From Aureobasidium sp. EXF-3400 (taxonomy: Eukaryota > Ascomycota > Dothideomycetes > Dothideales > Saccotheciaceae), in contig SWBL01000165.1 of the NCBI GenBank assembly GCA_024195585.1, forward strand, positions 1-64,000: a stretch of 64,000 bases of DNA, given 5' to 3'. The number at the start of each line of letters is the position of its first letter. Within the stretch, counting starts at the first letter, position 1. The notes beneath the pieces are model-generated. The model saw nothing but the letters and a program-made list of their open reading frames with translations, was not told the origin of the DNA and made no database searches. The position numbers and the translations under genes are program-made. Positions 1-12,243 of this stretch are shown here, piece after piece.

Positions 1-98
1 CTGTCGTCCTCGGCCTGGTAGTACTTGGGGGCCTTCTCTGCGGCAGCAGGGATGACACGTTCACCCTGTTGGAACTGCTTGGTCTGCTGGGCGGACAT
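1..98 (-). CDS. RPL6: 60S ribosomal protein L6 (eL6), N-terminal part
   Basis: The gene runs off the left edge, so only the first 32 codons are present. The protein begins MSAQQTKQFQQGERVIPAAA and continues to KAPKYYQAEDD, which matches the lysine/glutamine-rich N-terminus of fungal eL6, a structural protein of the large cytosolic ribosomal subunit. No intron is seen in this part. The ATG is the first in frame. It is divergent from RPN13 with about 650 bp between them. Identification rests on a short N-terminal segment. Confidence 0.75.
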   Translation of the reverse strand, partial: MSAQQTKQFQQGERVIPAAAEKAPKYYQAEDD

Positions 99-753
99 TT
101 TGGCGGGTTTGGCGACGGTAAGGGTGTGTCGTGGGTTTGTCGTGTCTCGTCTTCACAAAACGGAATTCAAACTCGGTGGGTTCAAATTCCACCAAGACTG
201 TGCGCCAGCGGGAAGCGAGACTGCGCCAAGCCCTGCCTGTCCGACCAATCACCGTCCGTGCGCAGCGACCATCTTCATTGATAAAATCGGCTGGTTCTTT
301 TGATTGCCATCGCTGCCTCTTTTTATGTGCAAGTACAGAAGATGACCTGTGAACATTAAAGAGTTGATCGGCAGTTTTGTGGTGTGAAGTGATGTGTCTA
401 GAAGTGGCAGGCGCGGCCGAAGACTCGGGAGGAATGGCTGCTGCTGCCCATGATCTCAAGCTCTCTGGCAAGTCCTCTCATCGGCCTGTGAGTTGAGTAT
501 GTATATAATATCTGCAGTTGAACAAATGCATATCAATTCGTATCTCAGTCCTAAGATGTGTTTCCCAGTCCTTCGCGGTGAAAGGAAAGCGCTTGGCAGG
601 ATCGGCGTTTAGCAAGGCCGACGGAAGTGAAGCTCCAGCGATCAAGCAACACGGCCGGCGTCATCGCGAGTCCATCCTCTCTAGCAGTCCATCAAACACT
701 GCAACATTGTTGTATCAACCCACCATCACAGCCACCCTACACACACACTCGCC
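99..753. other. Intergenic, RPL6/RPN13 divergent promoter region
   Basis: Shared upstream region of two divergent genes. Several short ORFs cross it but none has coding character. A ggttcaaattcc stretch near 177 resembles a tRNA B box, but its loop is too long and no tRNA fold surrounds it. No other site can be named. Confidence 0.5.
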
Positions 754-2263
754 ATGGCTACCGACTCTCTCATTACGTTCAAGGCTGGCCAGTGCGACCT
801 AAATGTATCTTGATCCTCTTCAGCATCGTTTCGACATGCACAGCTAATGCGCATCGCAGGGCAAAAAGGTCAAGCCTGATGCCACTCCTGGCTATCTTTA
901 CCTCTACGAAGAAGATGGTATCATAAATTTGCTTCCAATGTCTCTGACCTATACTAAATGAATCTTCACAGAGCTCGTACACTTCTGCTGGCGCCCTCGT
1001 TCCGCCCCTCCCACATCCCCAGAGCTCGACCTGATCATGTTCCCTGGCGATGCTACCTTCACCCCTTACACTGCCAACACATCATCATCCGACACAAAAT
1101 CGCCTACCAATGGCCGTATCTACATGCTCAAGTTCTCATCATCCTCGCAACGCCACTTCTTCTGGCTCCAATCCAAATCACAACACCCTAGTGGCGATGC
1201 AAGCTGGTTCAGCTCAAGAGACAAGCGCTATGGTGAAATCATCAACAACATCCTTGCTGGCGAAGAAGTCGATGTTGGCTTCGAGGTCCAGCGTCTGAGA
1301 GGAGGCGATGATGACGACGATGAAGGCGGCGACGATGTTGACATGGAGGACGCACAACCCGAACACCACAGACAGGGCAGTGGTGGTGCTGGTGCTGGTG
1401 CAGATGCCACTGGCGCTGACCCCAGAGAAGAAGGTGAAGCCAGCCGTGAAGGCGGTGCTGATGGCGGCAGAGCGTAGGTTCTCTCTTTTCATTTCACGAT
1501 TCTTGGTTTTGGTTGTGCTAGAGCCATTGGAAGGCGACAATAGGCGTTGCAAGGGACTAATACCATCAAAATTGCATGGGCACGGGTATATCTGCATTGC
1601 GAGGATAGCATATATCTGAGATACCATCAGACAAGCATTTATGTCATTGCGGCTGTTCTCCAATATCTTCAGGAACTCGTAGGCTGATAAGCTCTGTGCG
1701 ATTGTAGTGCTCCTCCTGGCGATGCCAACGACGCTGTCCAAAACTTCCTCAGATCTCTTCAAGGCTCCTCACTCGGTACTCAGCAACAGCAACAACAGCA
1801 ACAGTCATCATACGACCGACCCTTCACCACTCTCTCCGAGCTTCTCTCAACAAACACCACTATTCCCTGGCTGTCATCAACTTCGCCTGAGCAGATTGAT
1901 GCACTCTGCATGCACCTGCCTCCTTCGCTTTTCTTGCTGGCCCAGGAATCTGCGGCTACCACTTCATCCGCCGAGCCTAGTGAGGAAACCGCTCGCGCTG
2001 CAATCGAAGCCATGGCAACCGAGCAGAAGCGCGAGCTGCTACAGCGTGTACTTCGCTCACCTCAATTGAACCAGAGTCTGGGTAGCTTAACCTTCGCACT
2101 GAGAGACGGAGGACTTCCCATGGTCTCTGAGGCTCTTGGTGTCAAGGTCGAGAATGGTGGTATGGTCAAGGGCGGTAGTGTACCTCTCGGTGGCGGTGAA
2201 GCCGTCGAAGCTTTTGTCGAGGGTGTCAAGAAGGGTGTCCAGGATAAGAAGAAGTCAACCTAA
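754..2263 (+). CDS. RPN13: Proteasomal ubiquitin receptor Rpn13/ADRM1
   Basis: Exons 754-804, 860-917, 972-1473 and 1708-2263 join in phase to 388 residues. The N-terminal Pru domain (about residues 5-125) carries ELVHFCWRPRS, IMFPGDATF and RIYMLKFSSSSQRHFFWLQS, the fold that binds ubiquitin and docks on Rpn2 in the 26S proteasome lid. An acidic then Gly/Ala-rich linker (about 140-205) and a Gln run (codons near 1785-1805) lead to a C-terminal DEUBAD-like helical domain, which in the human protein recruits the deubiquitinase UCH37. The third intron is long for this window (234 nt). Length is close to the human protein (407). Confidence 0.9.
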
Positions 2264-2824
2264 ACACGCATCTAGACTTCTCCTATCCAGCATATAGTCT
2301 TTACGACGATTGCTACGATTTGTCGATAATACGAATACTTTTTCAATGTGCATGGCTGAATTCAAGAGTTTCATGCGATTTCTCCATATCGTGCTTCGAA
2401 CCACCACCATCAACATCACCAAAAAGCATGTCGCACACTTATCAGCAACAAAATCAACCATGCCAGAGCCAGTACAAAAGGACTGGAACGGTTCGGTATG
2501 TATCTTGCTGACTCGTTTACCGTCTCGCATCCTCGGTTTCACAACGTCTGGCCGCCGCACAATCCGCGTCCCTTATCTTGTGGCGCGCCCGCGGCCACTG
2601 ACATTCCGCTGATATGCTGATAACGCATTCCCGTACCACTCCCTGAACCATAGGATCTAGAGACAAAACAGTGTATGCTTTTGTGCGATGACGCCTCTTT
2701 GCATTATCGCGACCCCTAGAATCACCAGTAGGTTACGATTACAAGAAGAGCGGTAGGTCCATTTTTGAAACTCTGGCTGGTGGTTTTCGATATCCTTGTT
2801 CTTTGCTTTCATGAGAAGGGAAAC
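2264..2824. other. Intergenic, upstream of CLC gene
   Basis: Contains the 3' end of RPN13 and the leader of the CLC gene. No ORF with coding character or recognisable site. Confidence 0.5.
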
Positions 2825-5342
2825 ATGTCGCATGAAATGGCTGATGAGAATACTCCTCTTCTTGATGTTGAACAAGCTCCGGATCGTCGGCTCAGCAGGT
2901 TGATACAGAAAGACGATGCTGCGAGTTCGATTGTCAAGAGCCATGTTAGTGTTGAAGAGCAAGCTATGGCTGGTAGTACTGTAGGCGAGAGACTGGCCTA
3001 CAATGACTATACTACCATAGACTGGCTACATGACCTCGTAAGTCTTAACTTTCTCTACAAACATATATCCAGATTCTTGCAAAGAAGTCATCAAAAGCTT
3101 ATACACCATCTAGGTCAAAGATTCCTACCGTCTTCGCAACATCCACAACAAAAAGAACCTCAAAGGAAAAGCTCTCGCTCTTTTCGACTCGTCCTCTGGC
3201 TGGATAGCAGCAGCCCTGATCGGTGCCTTGACAGCTTGCGTAGCCTACCTCGTCGACATCGCCGCCGCAACAGTCAGTGACTGGAAACTAGGCCATTGCA
3301 GCACAAACCCCTTTCTCACACGCGAAGCCTGCTGTGCCTCTGCAACCTCAGCCTCTGAGCCAGTCACCGAGTGCGCTGACTTTAAAACCTGGAACGACAA
3401 ATTCACACCTGCTTTTGCAATTTACGTTGCTTTTGCTTTGCTGTTTGGTCTCGTCAGTGCTAGTGTTACGATGTTTACCAAGAGCGAATTGCCTTCTGCT
3501 GGTTCTCCGGATGCAGAAGATAAGGATGGGACTGCTCAACCTGCTGGAAAAACAATGTATATGGCTGCTGGGTCTGGTATTCCAGAGATCAAGACTATTC
3601 TCGGTGGATTCGTGATTCCGAACTTCTTGTCTTTGAAGGTGATGGTGGTGAAGGCGATTGGTGCTGTGTTTGCTGTTTCTACAGGTAAGGACGACTCATC
3701 TCTATCGACCCCTCTCGATACTGATCGAGATCACAATGCCTAATCTTCGTTTACTGACATGTATTGGCGTTATAGGCATGTGTCTCGGAAAAGAAGGACC
3801 GTTTGTCCATATCTCTACGTGCGTAGGCTACCTCATCGCCTCCTTGTTTCCAAAGTACCGCGACAATGGACGCAAAATGAGGGAAATGCTGAGTGCAGCT
3901 TGCGCAGCAGGACTCTCTGTAGCGTTTGGTGCACCTATTGGCGGTGTGTTGTTTAGCTACGAAGAGATCAGTACTTACTTTCCAAGGAAGGTGCTTTGGA
4001 GGGCTTTTCTCTGCAGTGCTGTTGCCGCCATGGTATTGAAGGAGCTCAATCCTACAGGCACTGGCAAGTTGGTGTTGTTCGAGACCAACTATGGCACAAG
4101 TTATGGTGCAGTGCATTACTTGGTGTTTGTCGTACTTGGTGAGTTATGGCTTCAACGCTGGAAACAGCACTTACTAATAACCTATCAACAGGCATTGCAG
4201 GCGGCATTTTCGGCGGCGTCTTCTGCAGACTGAATTACCTCTGGAGCAAGTCCTTCCGCAAATACGGCATCATCAAGAACCATCCAGTCTTCGAGGTCTT
4301 TTTGATCGTGCTCGCCACAGCACTGCTCCAATACCCCAACCCATTGATCCGCGAGCCCGGCGATATGATCATCAAGACATTACTCGTAGACTGCAGAAGC
4401 GACGACTCTGCAGATTCTTGGGTGTGTCAGAATGAGGCTCGCACAGATGGTCGTTGGGGTTACATGGGCTGGTTGATCTATGGCACGTTGGCCAAACTCG
4501 CGCTTACAATCATTACCTTTGGCATCAAAGTACCCTCAGGAGTCATCATTCCTGCTCTGGATGCAGGAGCACTGTTCGGTCGCCTGCTAGGTCAGTATAT
4601 CAGTGACATTTCTCCCGGTATCTTCGCCATGGTCGGTGCGGCTGCATTCCTAGCTGGCGTGAGCAGAATGACTCTGTCTCTATGCGTCATCATGTTCGAA
4701 CTCACAGGCGAGTTGGACTACGTACTACCACACATGGTCGCAATCCTAGTCGCCAAATGGGTAGCCGACGCACTAGGCAAAGAAGGCGTCTACGATCTCG
4801 CTCAAAACGTCTTGGGACACCCTTTCTTGGACCTCGATCACAGTCTAGGCTACATCCAGATGGAAAACGTCTTGGTCGAGGAGCTGATTCCTCCAGCACA
4901 CACAATGGAGCAAATCACGCTCCATGTGCCTGCAAGCAACAAAGTCAGAAGAGAAATCCTCGAGCAGAAACTCGTCCAACTCGAAAGCAGAGGTCTCATG
5001 GATGCTGGCCTAGTCCTTGTCCAGAATAACCATATCCTGCAAGGATATCTAGCAGAAGGTGAACTCAGCTTCGGCCTGAGAGAACTAGGAGGATTGTACC
5101 CCAAAGATACCGAGGTGCGATTACTAGGCAACGTGGAAGAAGGCGAATTCGATCTCTCTACTTTTGTAGACCGTACTCCTATGGTTGTGTGTGCAAAGGC
5201 ACCGATGGAGTATGCAGTCGAGCTGTTTGGAAAACTGGGATTGCGACATTTGATGGTGATTGAAGAAGGTACTGGAAAACTGCTAGGTGTCATCATCAAG
5301 AAGAGATTGGTGGCATATCTGGATGGGTTGAAACATGGTTGA
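2825..5342 (+). CDS. CLC-type chloride/proton exchanger with CBS pair
   Basis: Exons 2825-3037, 3114-3684, 3776-4138 and 4192-5342 give 765 residues. It carries the CLC signatures GSGIPE (about 224), GKEGPFVH with the gating glutamate at 268, and GAPIGGVLFSYEE with the proton glutamate at 325. Keeping both glutamates is the mark of intracellular Cl-/H+ exchangers of the ClC-3/4/5 and yeast Gef1 class rather than plain channels, so an endosomal, Golgi or vacuolar site is likely. A start at ATG 2825 (MSHEMADENTPLL) places an ENTPLL acidic dileucine sorting-like motif at the N-terminus. Two CBS domains occupy roughly the last 170 residues. Intron 2 splits the codon just before MCLGKEGPF. Confidence 0.92.
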
Positions 5343-5811
5343 GGAAGTAACGAATGACGATGAACCTGCCTTTTGTACTTCTACAGCAACGAGCAATGCA
5401 TGTGCTTCTGCGTCCCAGCTTAGCAGTCATGCTGATGTCTCTGTTTGTAGAGAATTCAACTTGACCATTTCACTAGTCCTTGTGCTACAAGACATCTCGT
5501 GTCGTTAGAACGTTGACTGAAGTTGAAAAAGAATTCATTAATCTCTCATGTGCCTGCGTCGTGTCTTTAAAAAGCCTACAGAAATGCCCAAAGTATCCGC
5601 GCTTTTTTGTGTCACACAGATTGATGATCTTCTTTTGGAATTTCGCTCCGTAAAACGCCTGTCTTCTTTTTGTTGTCGCCCAGAAAGAACCAAAAAATCA
5701 TGCCCCACACATCAATGCCCGGATATCTTTGTCGCAGAAGAAATGCTTTTTGTTGCCGTCTCTCTTTTGAGGATGCTCCGTTATCTACAACCACCAGAAC
5801 GTAATAATAAC
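5343..5811. other. Intergenic between convergent CLC and eIF3h genes
   Basis: 3' to 3' spacer. AT-richer than its flanks; no ORF with coding character. Confidence 0.5.
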
Positions 5812-7090
5812 CTATTCGTCGCTGGGGACGAGGTTTGACTTGACGGCGAACATCTTTGCGGAGATGGAGGCGGTGAAAGCATCGACCTGGCGGGCGTATT
5901 GTTCGACTTGACGGCTGTTGACAAGAGTCTCGAGTCTTGAAGGCTCCTGAGGAAGCTTGAAAAGCTTCTGCCACTCATCCTCGGGCAGGAGGGGCTGCTT
6001 TGTGGCGGCACGGCTGGCGTTCTCGGCCTTGCGCTTCGTTTGCCATTGGGTGATCTTGGCTTGCTCACGAGCGAGCGAACGCTGGTAGAATTGGTAGTTG
6101 TTGAGCTCGGTGTGGTGGGTCTCTATGGTGTCGAGGAGGAGGTCGCAAGTCTTCTCGAGGAAGGGGTCGATTGAGAGGTCAAGCGAGTCGAAGTTAGGTG
6201 CCAGGGGGAGGGTGGTGAGCGAGGGGTCTTGCTCGAGAGTGGCGAGGCTGGGAGGGAAGTTCAGGGCCTTGCTGGGAGGAGGAGTAGGGAGTTGGTGGAG
6301 GAAAGAGGTGAGAAGGTGCGAGTTGTAGACGACAACGGGCAGCTCGGTGAAGATGTCCTGGTAACGGAGACCGCTCTTTTGCAGGCTGGATATCACATAT
6401 CAGCATGACAGCTCGAATTACTGTATTTCTTTGTATCCTCACCTCTCAGTGGTGAACTTGCCCTCCTTGTAAGCAGCGATGAACTGGGGGGAAAGGCGGT
6501 AGGCGCGGAGGTTAAGACTGCCCTGGGAGCTGCGGCTGACGTCGTGAACGAGAGTAACAGTGCGCTCGTTGGGCTCCTTCTGGTAGTAGAACTGGTTCTC
6601 GATGGCGGCAAGGCTGACAAAGTTGCCCATGCTGGCGCTCATGTACCAACCAACGCTCTGAGCGTCAACGTTGACTTCGCGAAGCATGCGGATCATCTCG
6701 GCCTGGTATGCGATGTTGGCCTTTGCGCGGGGAGCGGCAATCTGGGCAGCGAGTTGTGCATCGTTGGCATCGCCTACGGTAGCACCGCCGTCGACTTGGG
6801 GCATGTTGAAAGAGTTGGTGACCTGAAGTTGGCCCTCGATATCCAGACCGACCAGGGATCCAGTTGCGATGCTAGGGAAAACCTGCGAGCTGTGCTTGAT
6901 AATGCGCATGACGACCTGTCCGTCTTGTCAACTCCTGTCGTCTCTTTCGTTCTGTGGCTATTGGTGGATCGCATACCAGAGCGTCGACGCGCACTTCGCG
7001 CAGGATTGTCTCGTTACTGCTCTACTGTCAGTATGGGGTCCGTAGAAATTGTAGACGAGCATTTTGGCCTTACACTGCAGTCTCTGCCAT
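5812..7090 (-). CDS. EIF3H: Translation initiation factor 3 subunit H
   Basis: Exons, in coding order, 7090-7074, 7016-6977, 6915-6443 and 6385-5812, make 367 residues. The first exon is only 17 nt and splits a GTT codon; the joined start reads [20 protein letters not shown]. An MPN domain (about 15-150, [11 protein letters not shown].., [11 protein letters not shown]) lacks the JAMM zinc protease residues, as is usual for eIF3h. The C-terminal half is helical and Gln/Lys-rich ([20 protein letters not shown]). eIF3h is a core part of the eIF3 complex that loads mRNA on the 40S subunit. The tiny first exon is inferred from phase and splice consensus. Confidence 0.9.
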
Positions 7091-7537
7091 TTTTGCGATA
7101 TGGAGATGTGTGTTGCGTACGAAGCGGTGCGCTCTGGTCTCGTCAACTTCCTGTCGTTGTCGAAATTTTGGCTGAATCAAAGCTTGGCACTCACTCCGCC
7201 TCCAGTCCAACCAAGCACTCCTACCTACACAGCTACTGCTCCTGCATATACGGTCACGCGATATAAGCTATCATGTCACTCGAGATATTTGTCTCAAAAG
7301 GCTTTGCTATTGAGTCTGGCCAAAGTTCCGATTCTACAATGCACCTCATTGTCAGACTCTAGCAGTGATATGGTCATCCGCCTGGTTGCACCTTCCCCTT
7401 TGGGTCTTGATACATATATCAGCCTTGTGCCAAAAGCAAGTAGGTATCTCTATAAGATAGTCATAAAGTGTGAGTGCCGTCCAACTCTTGCTCTCATCCC
7501 GATTTGTTTCCAACTGTGGACATTCGTCTGCTTCAAC
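7091..7537. other. Intergenic, divergent promoter of eIF3h and deacetylase
   Basis: An open frame runs into this region upstream of the deacetylase, but it has no ATG that improves the family match. No named site. Confidence 0.4.
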
Positions 7538-8541
7538 ATGGCCTCTTCTACCCCAGTATCCAGCACGACTGGACCCAAGCAAAAGATAAAGATTGCGCTC
7601 TCCATAGACTTTGACGCAATTTCCGGCTGGCTAGGTACATCTCAGCACCCCGATAATAACATGGCCGACATATCTTCTGGCTACTTCAGCGGCTACGTCG
7701 GCGTCCCCCGGCTCCTCAAAGTATTCTCCCGTCTCGGTATCTCTGATAAAGTAACTTGGTGCATTCCTGGCCACTCGATGGAGACATTTCCTGCACAAAC
7801 AAAATCAATCGTCGAGTCAGGAGCTGAGATCGCGTTACATGGTTACTCCCATGAAGGAAGTACGCAAATGACGGCACAACAAGAGAGAGATGTTCTAGTC
7901 AAGACGATGAAGCTGGCAGAGGAATTGACGGGCAAGAAGCCTAGAGGGTATAGAGCACCATTATATCAGATCCAAGAACGTACGGTCAAGTTGTTGTAAG
8001 AGCATGGCTTTCTCTGGGACTCGAGTCTGGCGCATCTGGACAGTATGCCTTACTTTTTACCTAAGAAAGTGGACAAACTCGACACGATCGAGTTTTCTCC
8101 GGACAAGGAGGCGAGTAGTTGGATGAAGCCTTCCAAGGACTTTATGAAGCTGGAGAAGAGCACGCTTGTAGAGATTCCTTGCAATTGGTATATGGAGGTC
8201 GGTATTTCCTACGCTGAGTTTGTGACTGTTGGTGGCTGACAAGTGTATAGGACATGACGCCCATGCAATTCTTCCCAAATGTGCCGAATTCTCAAGGCTT
8301 CGTCGACGTTCGCTTGATCGAACGTATGTGGATGGATCGTTTCGAGTGGCTGAAGAGCGAAGTTGAAGATGGCAGGGACCATATGACAATTTTCGCTCTC
8401 GTCCTTCATCCAGACACAAGCGGAATGGCGCACATAATCGGAATGATTCAGAGATTCCTAACTTGGGTCAAATCATTTGGAGACGAGGTTGAGTTCTGTA
8501 CCTACGAACAGATTGCAACGGAATTTGCAAGGAAGAAGTAA
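7538..8541 (+). CDS. Polysaccharide (chitin/peptidoglycan-like) deacetylase, interrupted by TAA
   Basis: Coding begins at ATG 7538 (MASSTPVSSTTGP). Deacetylase marks are SIDFDAISGWLG (catalytic Asp region), HGYSHEGS (metal His pair) and RGYRAPLYQ. At codon 154 a TAA (7997-7999) interrupts the frame, yet the same frame goes on with EHGFLWDSSLA and PYFLPKKVDK, which belong to the conserved domain. A normal intron lies at 8198-8250 (NWYMED restored), and the protein ends FARKK. Reading through the stop gives about 316 residues. Splicing 7996-8043 (GTAAGA..CAG, 48 nt) also restores the frame and gives 300 residues, but deletes EHGFLWDSS and has no clear branch site. So this is either a recently broken gene or one rescued by a new intron. 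The family (NodB/PuuE-like) removes N-acetyl groups from sugars or cleaves related amides. Confidence 0.7.
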
Positions 8542-8702
8542 AATCTCATAAGAAAATTGAAGTTCTTTTTGCCTGGATATCTTAAGGCATATATTGAAGA
8601 AAAAGGTTGAAGTGACAAGGGGGTGTAATTTTACAGGAGAAGAAACCAAAACGCCACATCGATGCAAACCACATGTAATCCATAATACAAGCAACAGCAA
8701 GC

Positions 8703-9839
8703 TTATTGCTGGGAGAGCTTGTTGATGGCGTTCTGCTTCTCCTGGGCCATGATCTCTCCAATCCTTGCGAGTTGTTCCTCGGACAGCTCGGGAGGGTTGG
8801 CGAGTCTCTCCTGTCGCCTTAGCTCCTTCAACTCGGCGAGAGGAGTAGAAACCAAGCGGGCGAGATTCTCCTTGTACTTTGCGGCGCGGTCTTGAGCCTC
8901 CTTTGCGGCAATGTATGCTGGCTCGTGGCGGGTACGGAAGATGGAGTACTTGTTTCTCAGCTCGTCAATGACGGATGGAGGCATGGGGGGTTGGAGCAAG
9001 TAGGGGCGGTGGGTGGCTTCGTCGACTGTGATACGAAGGGTGTCGTCGTCGTGGCCTTCTGGTTTGTCCTTTTCCTCAGTCTTGGGCCAGGGAAGAGGGG
9101 TCTTGACGCCAGGAAGGAAGCGTTGGCCCTGAATGTATTCACGACGGCCGTTTTTACGCTCTACCCATCCAGCGTTGCGCAGATCAACCTTGTCCAGAAC
9201 GACGTCTTCAAAGTGGCCGGTGGTCTGGTCGCGGAGAGGAAAGACGAGTTTGAGATGGTCCCAGGGAACGGGCATTGATTGTGGTTGAATTGCGCGACTG
9301 TCATTGTTTTCCTTGCGCACGTATTCGGGAACGTAGAAGTCGGCCTTTTAGGGTTGTTAGCATTGGTGGAAAAAGTGGCGGAAGTTTTTTGGTCGTGATA
9401 CCTTGCGCAAGTCCTGCATGCGTACGAAGCCAGTATCAGGTTGGACTTCTGCAATTGTTCCGACCTTGCCAGTATCTTTTCCCTTTGTGACCAAAACTCT
9501 ATCGCCGACAGCAAAAGGGCTCTTGAAGTGCTTGTACATAGTCCAGTGGAGCCTTGGAGTCTGGATGACACTGGGGTCGATGGTGCCGTAGTTGTCCTTG
9601 AGATGGCCAGTATCGCGTCTGGGAGCGAGTAGAGGGCCGACTTCGTATTCCTCGCGCCTGCGGAACTTCTCTTCCTTGAAGTAGATGGACTCTTGCTTGC
9701 CGCGAGACTGCATCTGCCAGCGCGCACCCCATTCCTTTGCATTGTCGGCCTTTGCAGTCTGTTTTGCAGCGCGGCGCAGGGCCTGGCGCTCGGCGGCTAT
9801 CCTTCGCTGTACCACCTTCTGCATTGCGACGCTGCTCAA
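8703..9839 (-). CDS. MRPL40: Mitochondrial large-subunit ribosomal protein uL24m
   Basis: Exons 9839-9402 and 9344-8703 give 359 residues. A KOW motif (VGDRVLVTKGKDTGKVGTI) in the middle is the hallmark of L24, and the downstream ADFYVPEYVRKEN and PWDHLKLVFPLRD segments fit yeast MRPL40. The basic amphipathic start (MQKVVQRRIAAERQALRRAA) suits mitochondrial import. Either the first ATG (used here) or the Met five codons later could start translation. Its tail converges on the deacetylase with 160 bp between. Confidence 0.88.
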
Positions 9840-10193
9840 TAAAACTGTCGAGATGAGCTATGTCGGCGTCGACAAAGTGTAGAAGTTGCGGACTTTGGTG
9901 GCCTGTGCGCGTCACTCCCGAATAGCGGGTTGCTATTTAGTACGCGGGCAGTTGCCAGCCGAGGGTTCGAGATTATTGTCTACGACGGCTTCAGACACAA
10001 ACAATCTGTTTATCAACTCCAAAGGTCCCTCTGTATCAGACCAGCATCGCAGGATCCGCCATGTCGCCATTTCCCACGTGAAGCCGAACCTACGCACCTG
10101 CTCGATTAATACCACGAACCGCGATACACGAAACACGAAACACGAGATACAAAGCGCCCTCGTTCTTTCCTCGTCACATTTCTCGACCTCAGC
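9840..10193. other. Intergenic, divergent promoter of MRPL40 and IMA1
   Basis: Bidirectional upstream region. A short run of acacgaa units lies near 10125-10145. No other site recognised. Confidence 0.5.
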
Positions 10194-12243
10194 ATGCCGA
10201 GTCTCCTCGCGCCACGTCTAAAATGCTTCTACTGTGGCATGCGATCGCCTCATGTCAAGGATGGACGCACGCGACAGTTTACTTGTACCAGCTGTGAAGC
10301 CACCAACCACCTTGACTCGGTACGCCAATCACCATTCATCTGCGAACCACCAACTCTGACTTTCGCTACAGAATGGAGACATCACTGATCCTCCGGCTAC
10401 TCCAAATCCCAAACAACCCACATCCTTTGCTCACCCTCCTCAGCGACCGACCTCGCCTGTCCAGCCCGAGTCGTCCAACCTCTTCTGCAAAACATGTCTG
10501 AAGAATCAGCAAATGGTCACCACCCTCCTCGCAGAATATCTACCCGCCGAGAACCATCCGCAATACCAAAAGTACGAAGCCGAGTACCCACAATACCGCA
10601 AAGACTTGGAGCGCCGCTTTCCCCAAGTCTGCCCCAAATGCGCCCCGAGAATCGAGCAACATCTCAAAAGAACAAACTACGTCGCAAAGGCTGACTTCCT
10701 TACACGGAATCTTGAACGTTCAAAAGCTCATGCCTTCAACAACCTTCCCACTTCGTCCTCTCTTGCCATATCTGCCTTGAGTGTCGTCGCTGTGGCCTGC
10801 TGGGGAAGTGCTCTCTTTCAGGCTTACTGGCACACTCTGGCTTTCTTGGGCATTCCTGGAGACAACGAGGAGGTCGCCGACTTGACTCCTCTCATGCTTG
10901 TCGGCTGCTCAGTTAATGGCTTCCGCTTACACTTTCTACCAGCGGGTTGCGCTCACCTCTTTGTCAACCTTGTCAAGAAATCTTTGTATCTGAGCTTCTG
11001 GCTTCTGTGGTGGAACCCAACCTTCAAAGACCGCCTAAGGTTTCCGTATCGAACCCATCATGCCGTCGGTCTGGCCGACTTTTACCGTTACCAATTTGCC
11101 ATCCTCGCTCTTCGAGCTACCGCCTGGTGGTACCTGAGCCGACCTTGGATTGAGGGCTCGGCCAGTGATATCACAAAGGGCATGCACGGTTGTGCTGCGC
11201 TGTTCATTGTCTTGAGCACCATCGCTTCTTTGCGTACAATCATCTACTCGTCCGCTCCTAGAGTCTCCTGGAAGGCTAGCACGGAACCTTTGATTGAGCC
11301 AGGAAGCTTCCATCCACCAAACGACGACTTTATCAGCCAGGCCTCACCCCATCTTCCTACCATGTCTCCATCCCGACAGCCATTCCCCGTTGAAAACCTC
11401 GGCTCCCATCGCGTTACTCGATCAGCAACACGAGCTGCATCACCACTTTTGTCTCGCATCTCTCGACCATCACCATCTCCTGGCCCTGCTCAGGATATGG
11501 AAGATTCTATGGACTGGGAGCCTATCAACCAATCTTCGCCCATCAGACCTACCCACACTGTTCAAACCCCTGCATCTTCAGCCCTCCCACCATTCCTGCG
11601 TCCAGCCGCCAGTATGGCAACTGGTGAAAAATCCCCCTTTACCGGTCGCCTACCGCCAGCTCCCATGTCGCCCGCACATCGCCTACGGAATCCTCCACCC
11701 CCGCCACAATTCAAACCAACTCCTCTCTCGCAACAGCGCGACTTCTTCAAGAAGATGGGACTTTCATCGGCCAGCGTGCCTTCCCTATCGAAGAAGCCTG
11801 TTGTAACAGATGACCATGACGACGAAGACTCTCCGCGCAAACCTGCCTCCTACATCTCCAGCTTGGACAGAAACAGGACGAAAGACCACTTTGAACTGCA
11901 CCCGGCAAAATGGACTTTGCAATCCGACATGGAAGCCGCAGAGAAGGGCACAGGCCTCGAAGACATGTTTACCTCGAGCTTTAACATTGCCGATCCCATG
12001 ACTCCAAAATCTGTGCGCCGCAGTGCCGCTCAATCTCCTGCATCACCCACTGGTACTGAACGTCGGCATATCTTCGATCACAATCCTATCAACCCTGTCA
12101 CGGAGGAAACTGCTGTACAGGTTGTAGTGAGGAATGCTAAGGAGATGGCTTTGCCAGTGGGTTTAGCGTTGGCTGCTGCGATTGCCGCTTGGGCTAGGGA
12201 TCCAGGTGCCAGGGAGTGGCTGGCTGGGGTTTGGGGCGGATGA
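10194..12243 (+). CDS. IMA1: Inner nuclear membrane protein Ima1 (Samp1/NET5 family)
   Basis: Exons 10194-10319 and 10372-12243 give 665 residues. The N-terminal domain has two zinc-binding CxxC pairs (C11/C14, C31/C34) and further pairs FCKTC and VCPKC, as in Ima1/Samp1. Several membrane segments follow (around SLAISALSVVAVACWGSALF, LYLSFWLLWW, CAALFIVLSTIASL). A long Pro/Ser-rich nucleoplasmic region leads to a last hydrophobic helix (MALPVGLALAAAIAAWA) at the C-terminus. Fission yeast Ima1 sits in the inner nuclear envelope and links heterochromatin and LINC complexes. The short first intron is supported by phase. Confidence 0.85.

Noticed and set aside
170..200. tRNA-like B box (ggttcaaattcc)
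   Set aside because: The loop between the ggtgg and ccacc arms is 9 nt instead of 7 and no cloverleaf or A box is present.
1214..1762. 182-codon minus-strand ORF
   Set aside because: Shadow of the RPN13 third exon and intron.
6544..7266. 240-codon plus-strand ORF
   Set aside because: It lies antisense to eIF3h, whose exons are secure by homology; the frame is a shadow.
7997..7999. Stop-codon reassignment to explain internal TAA/TAG
   Set aside because: Other genes here end normally with TAA, TAG and TGA, so the standard code applies.
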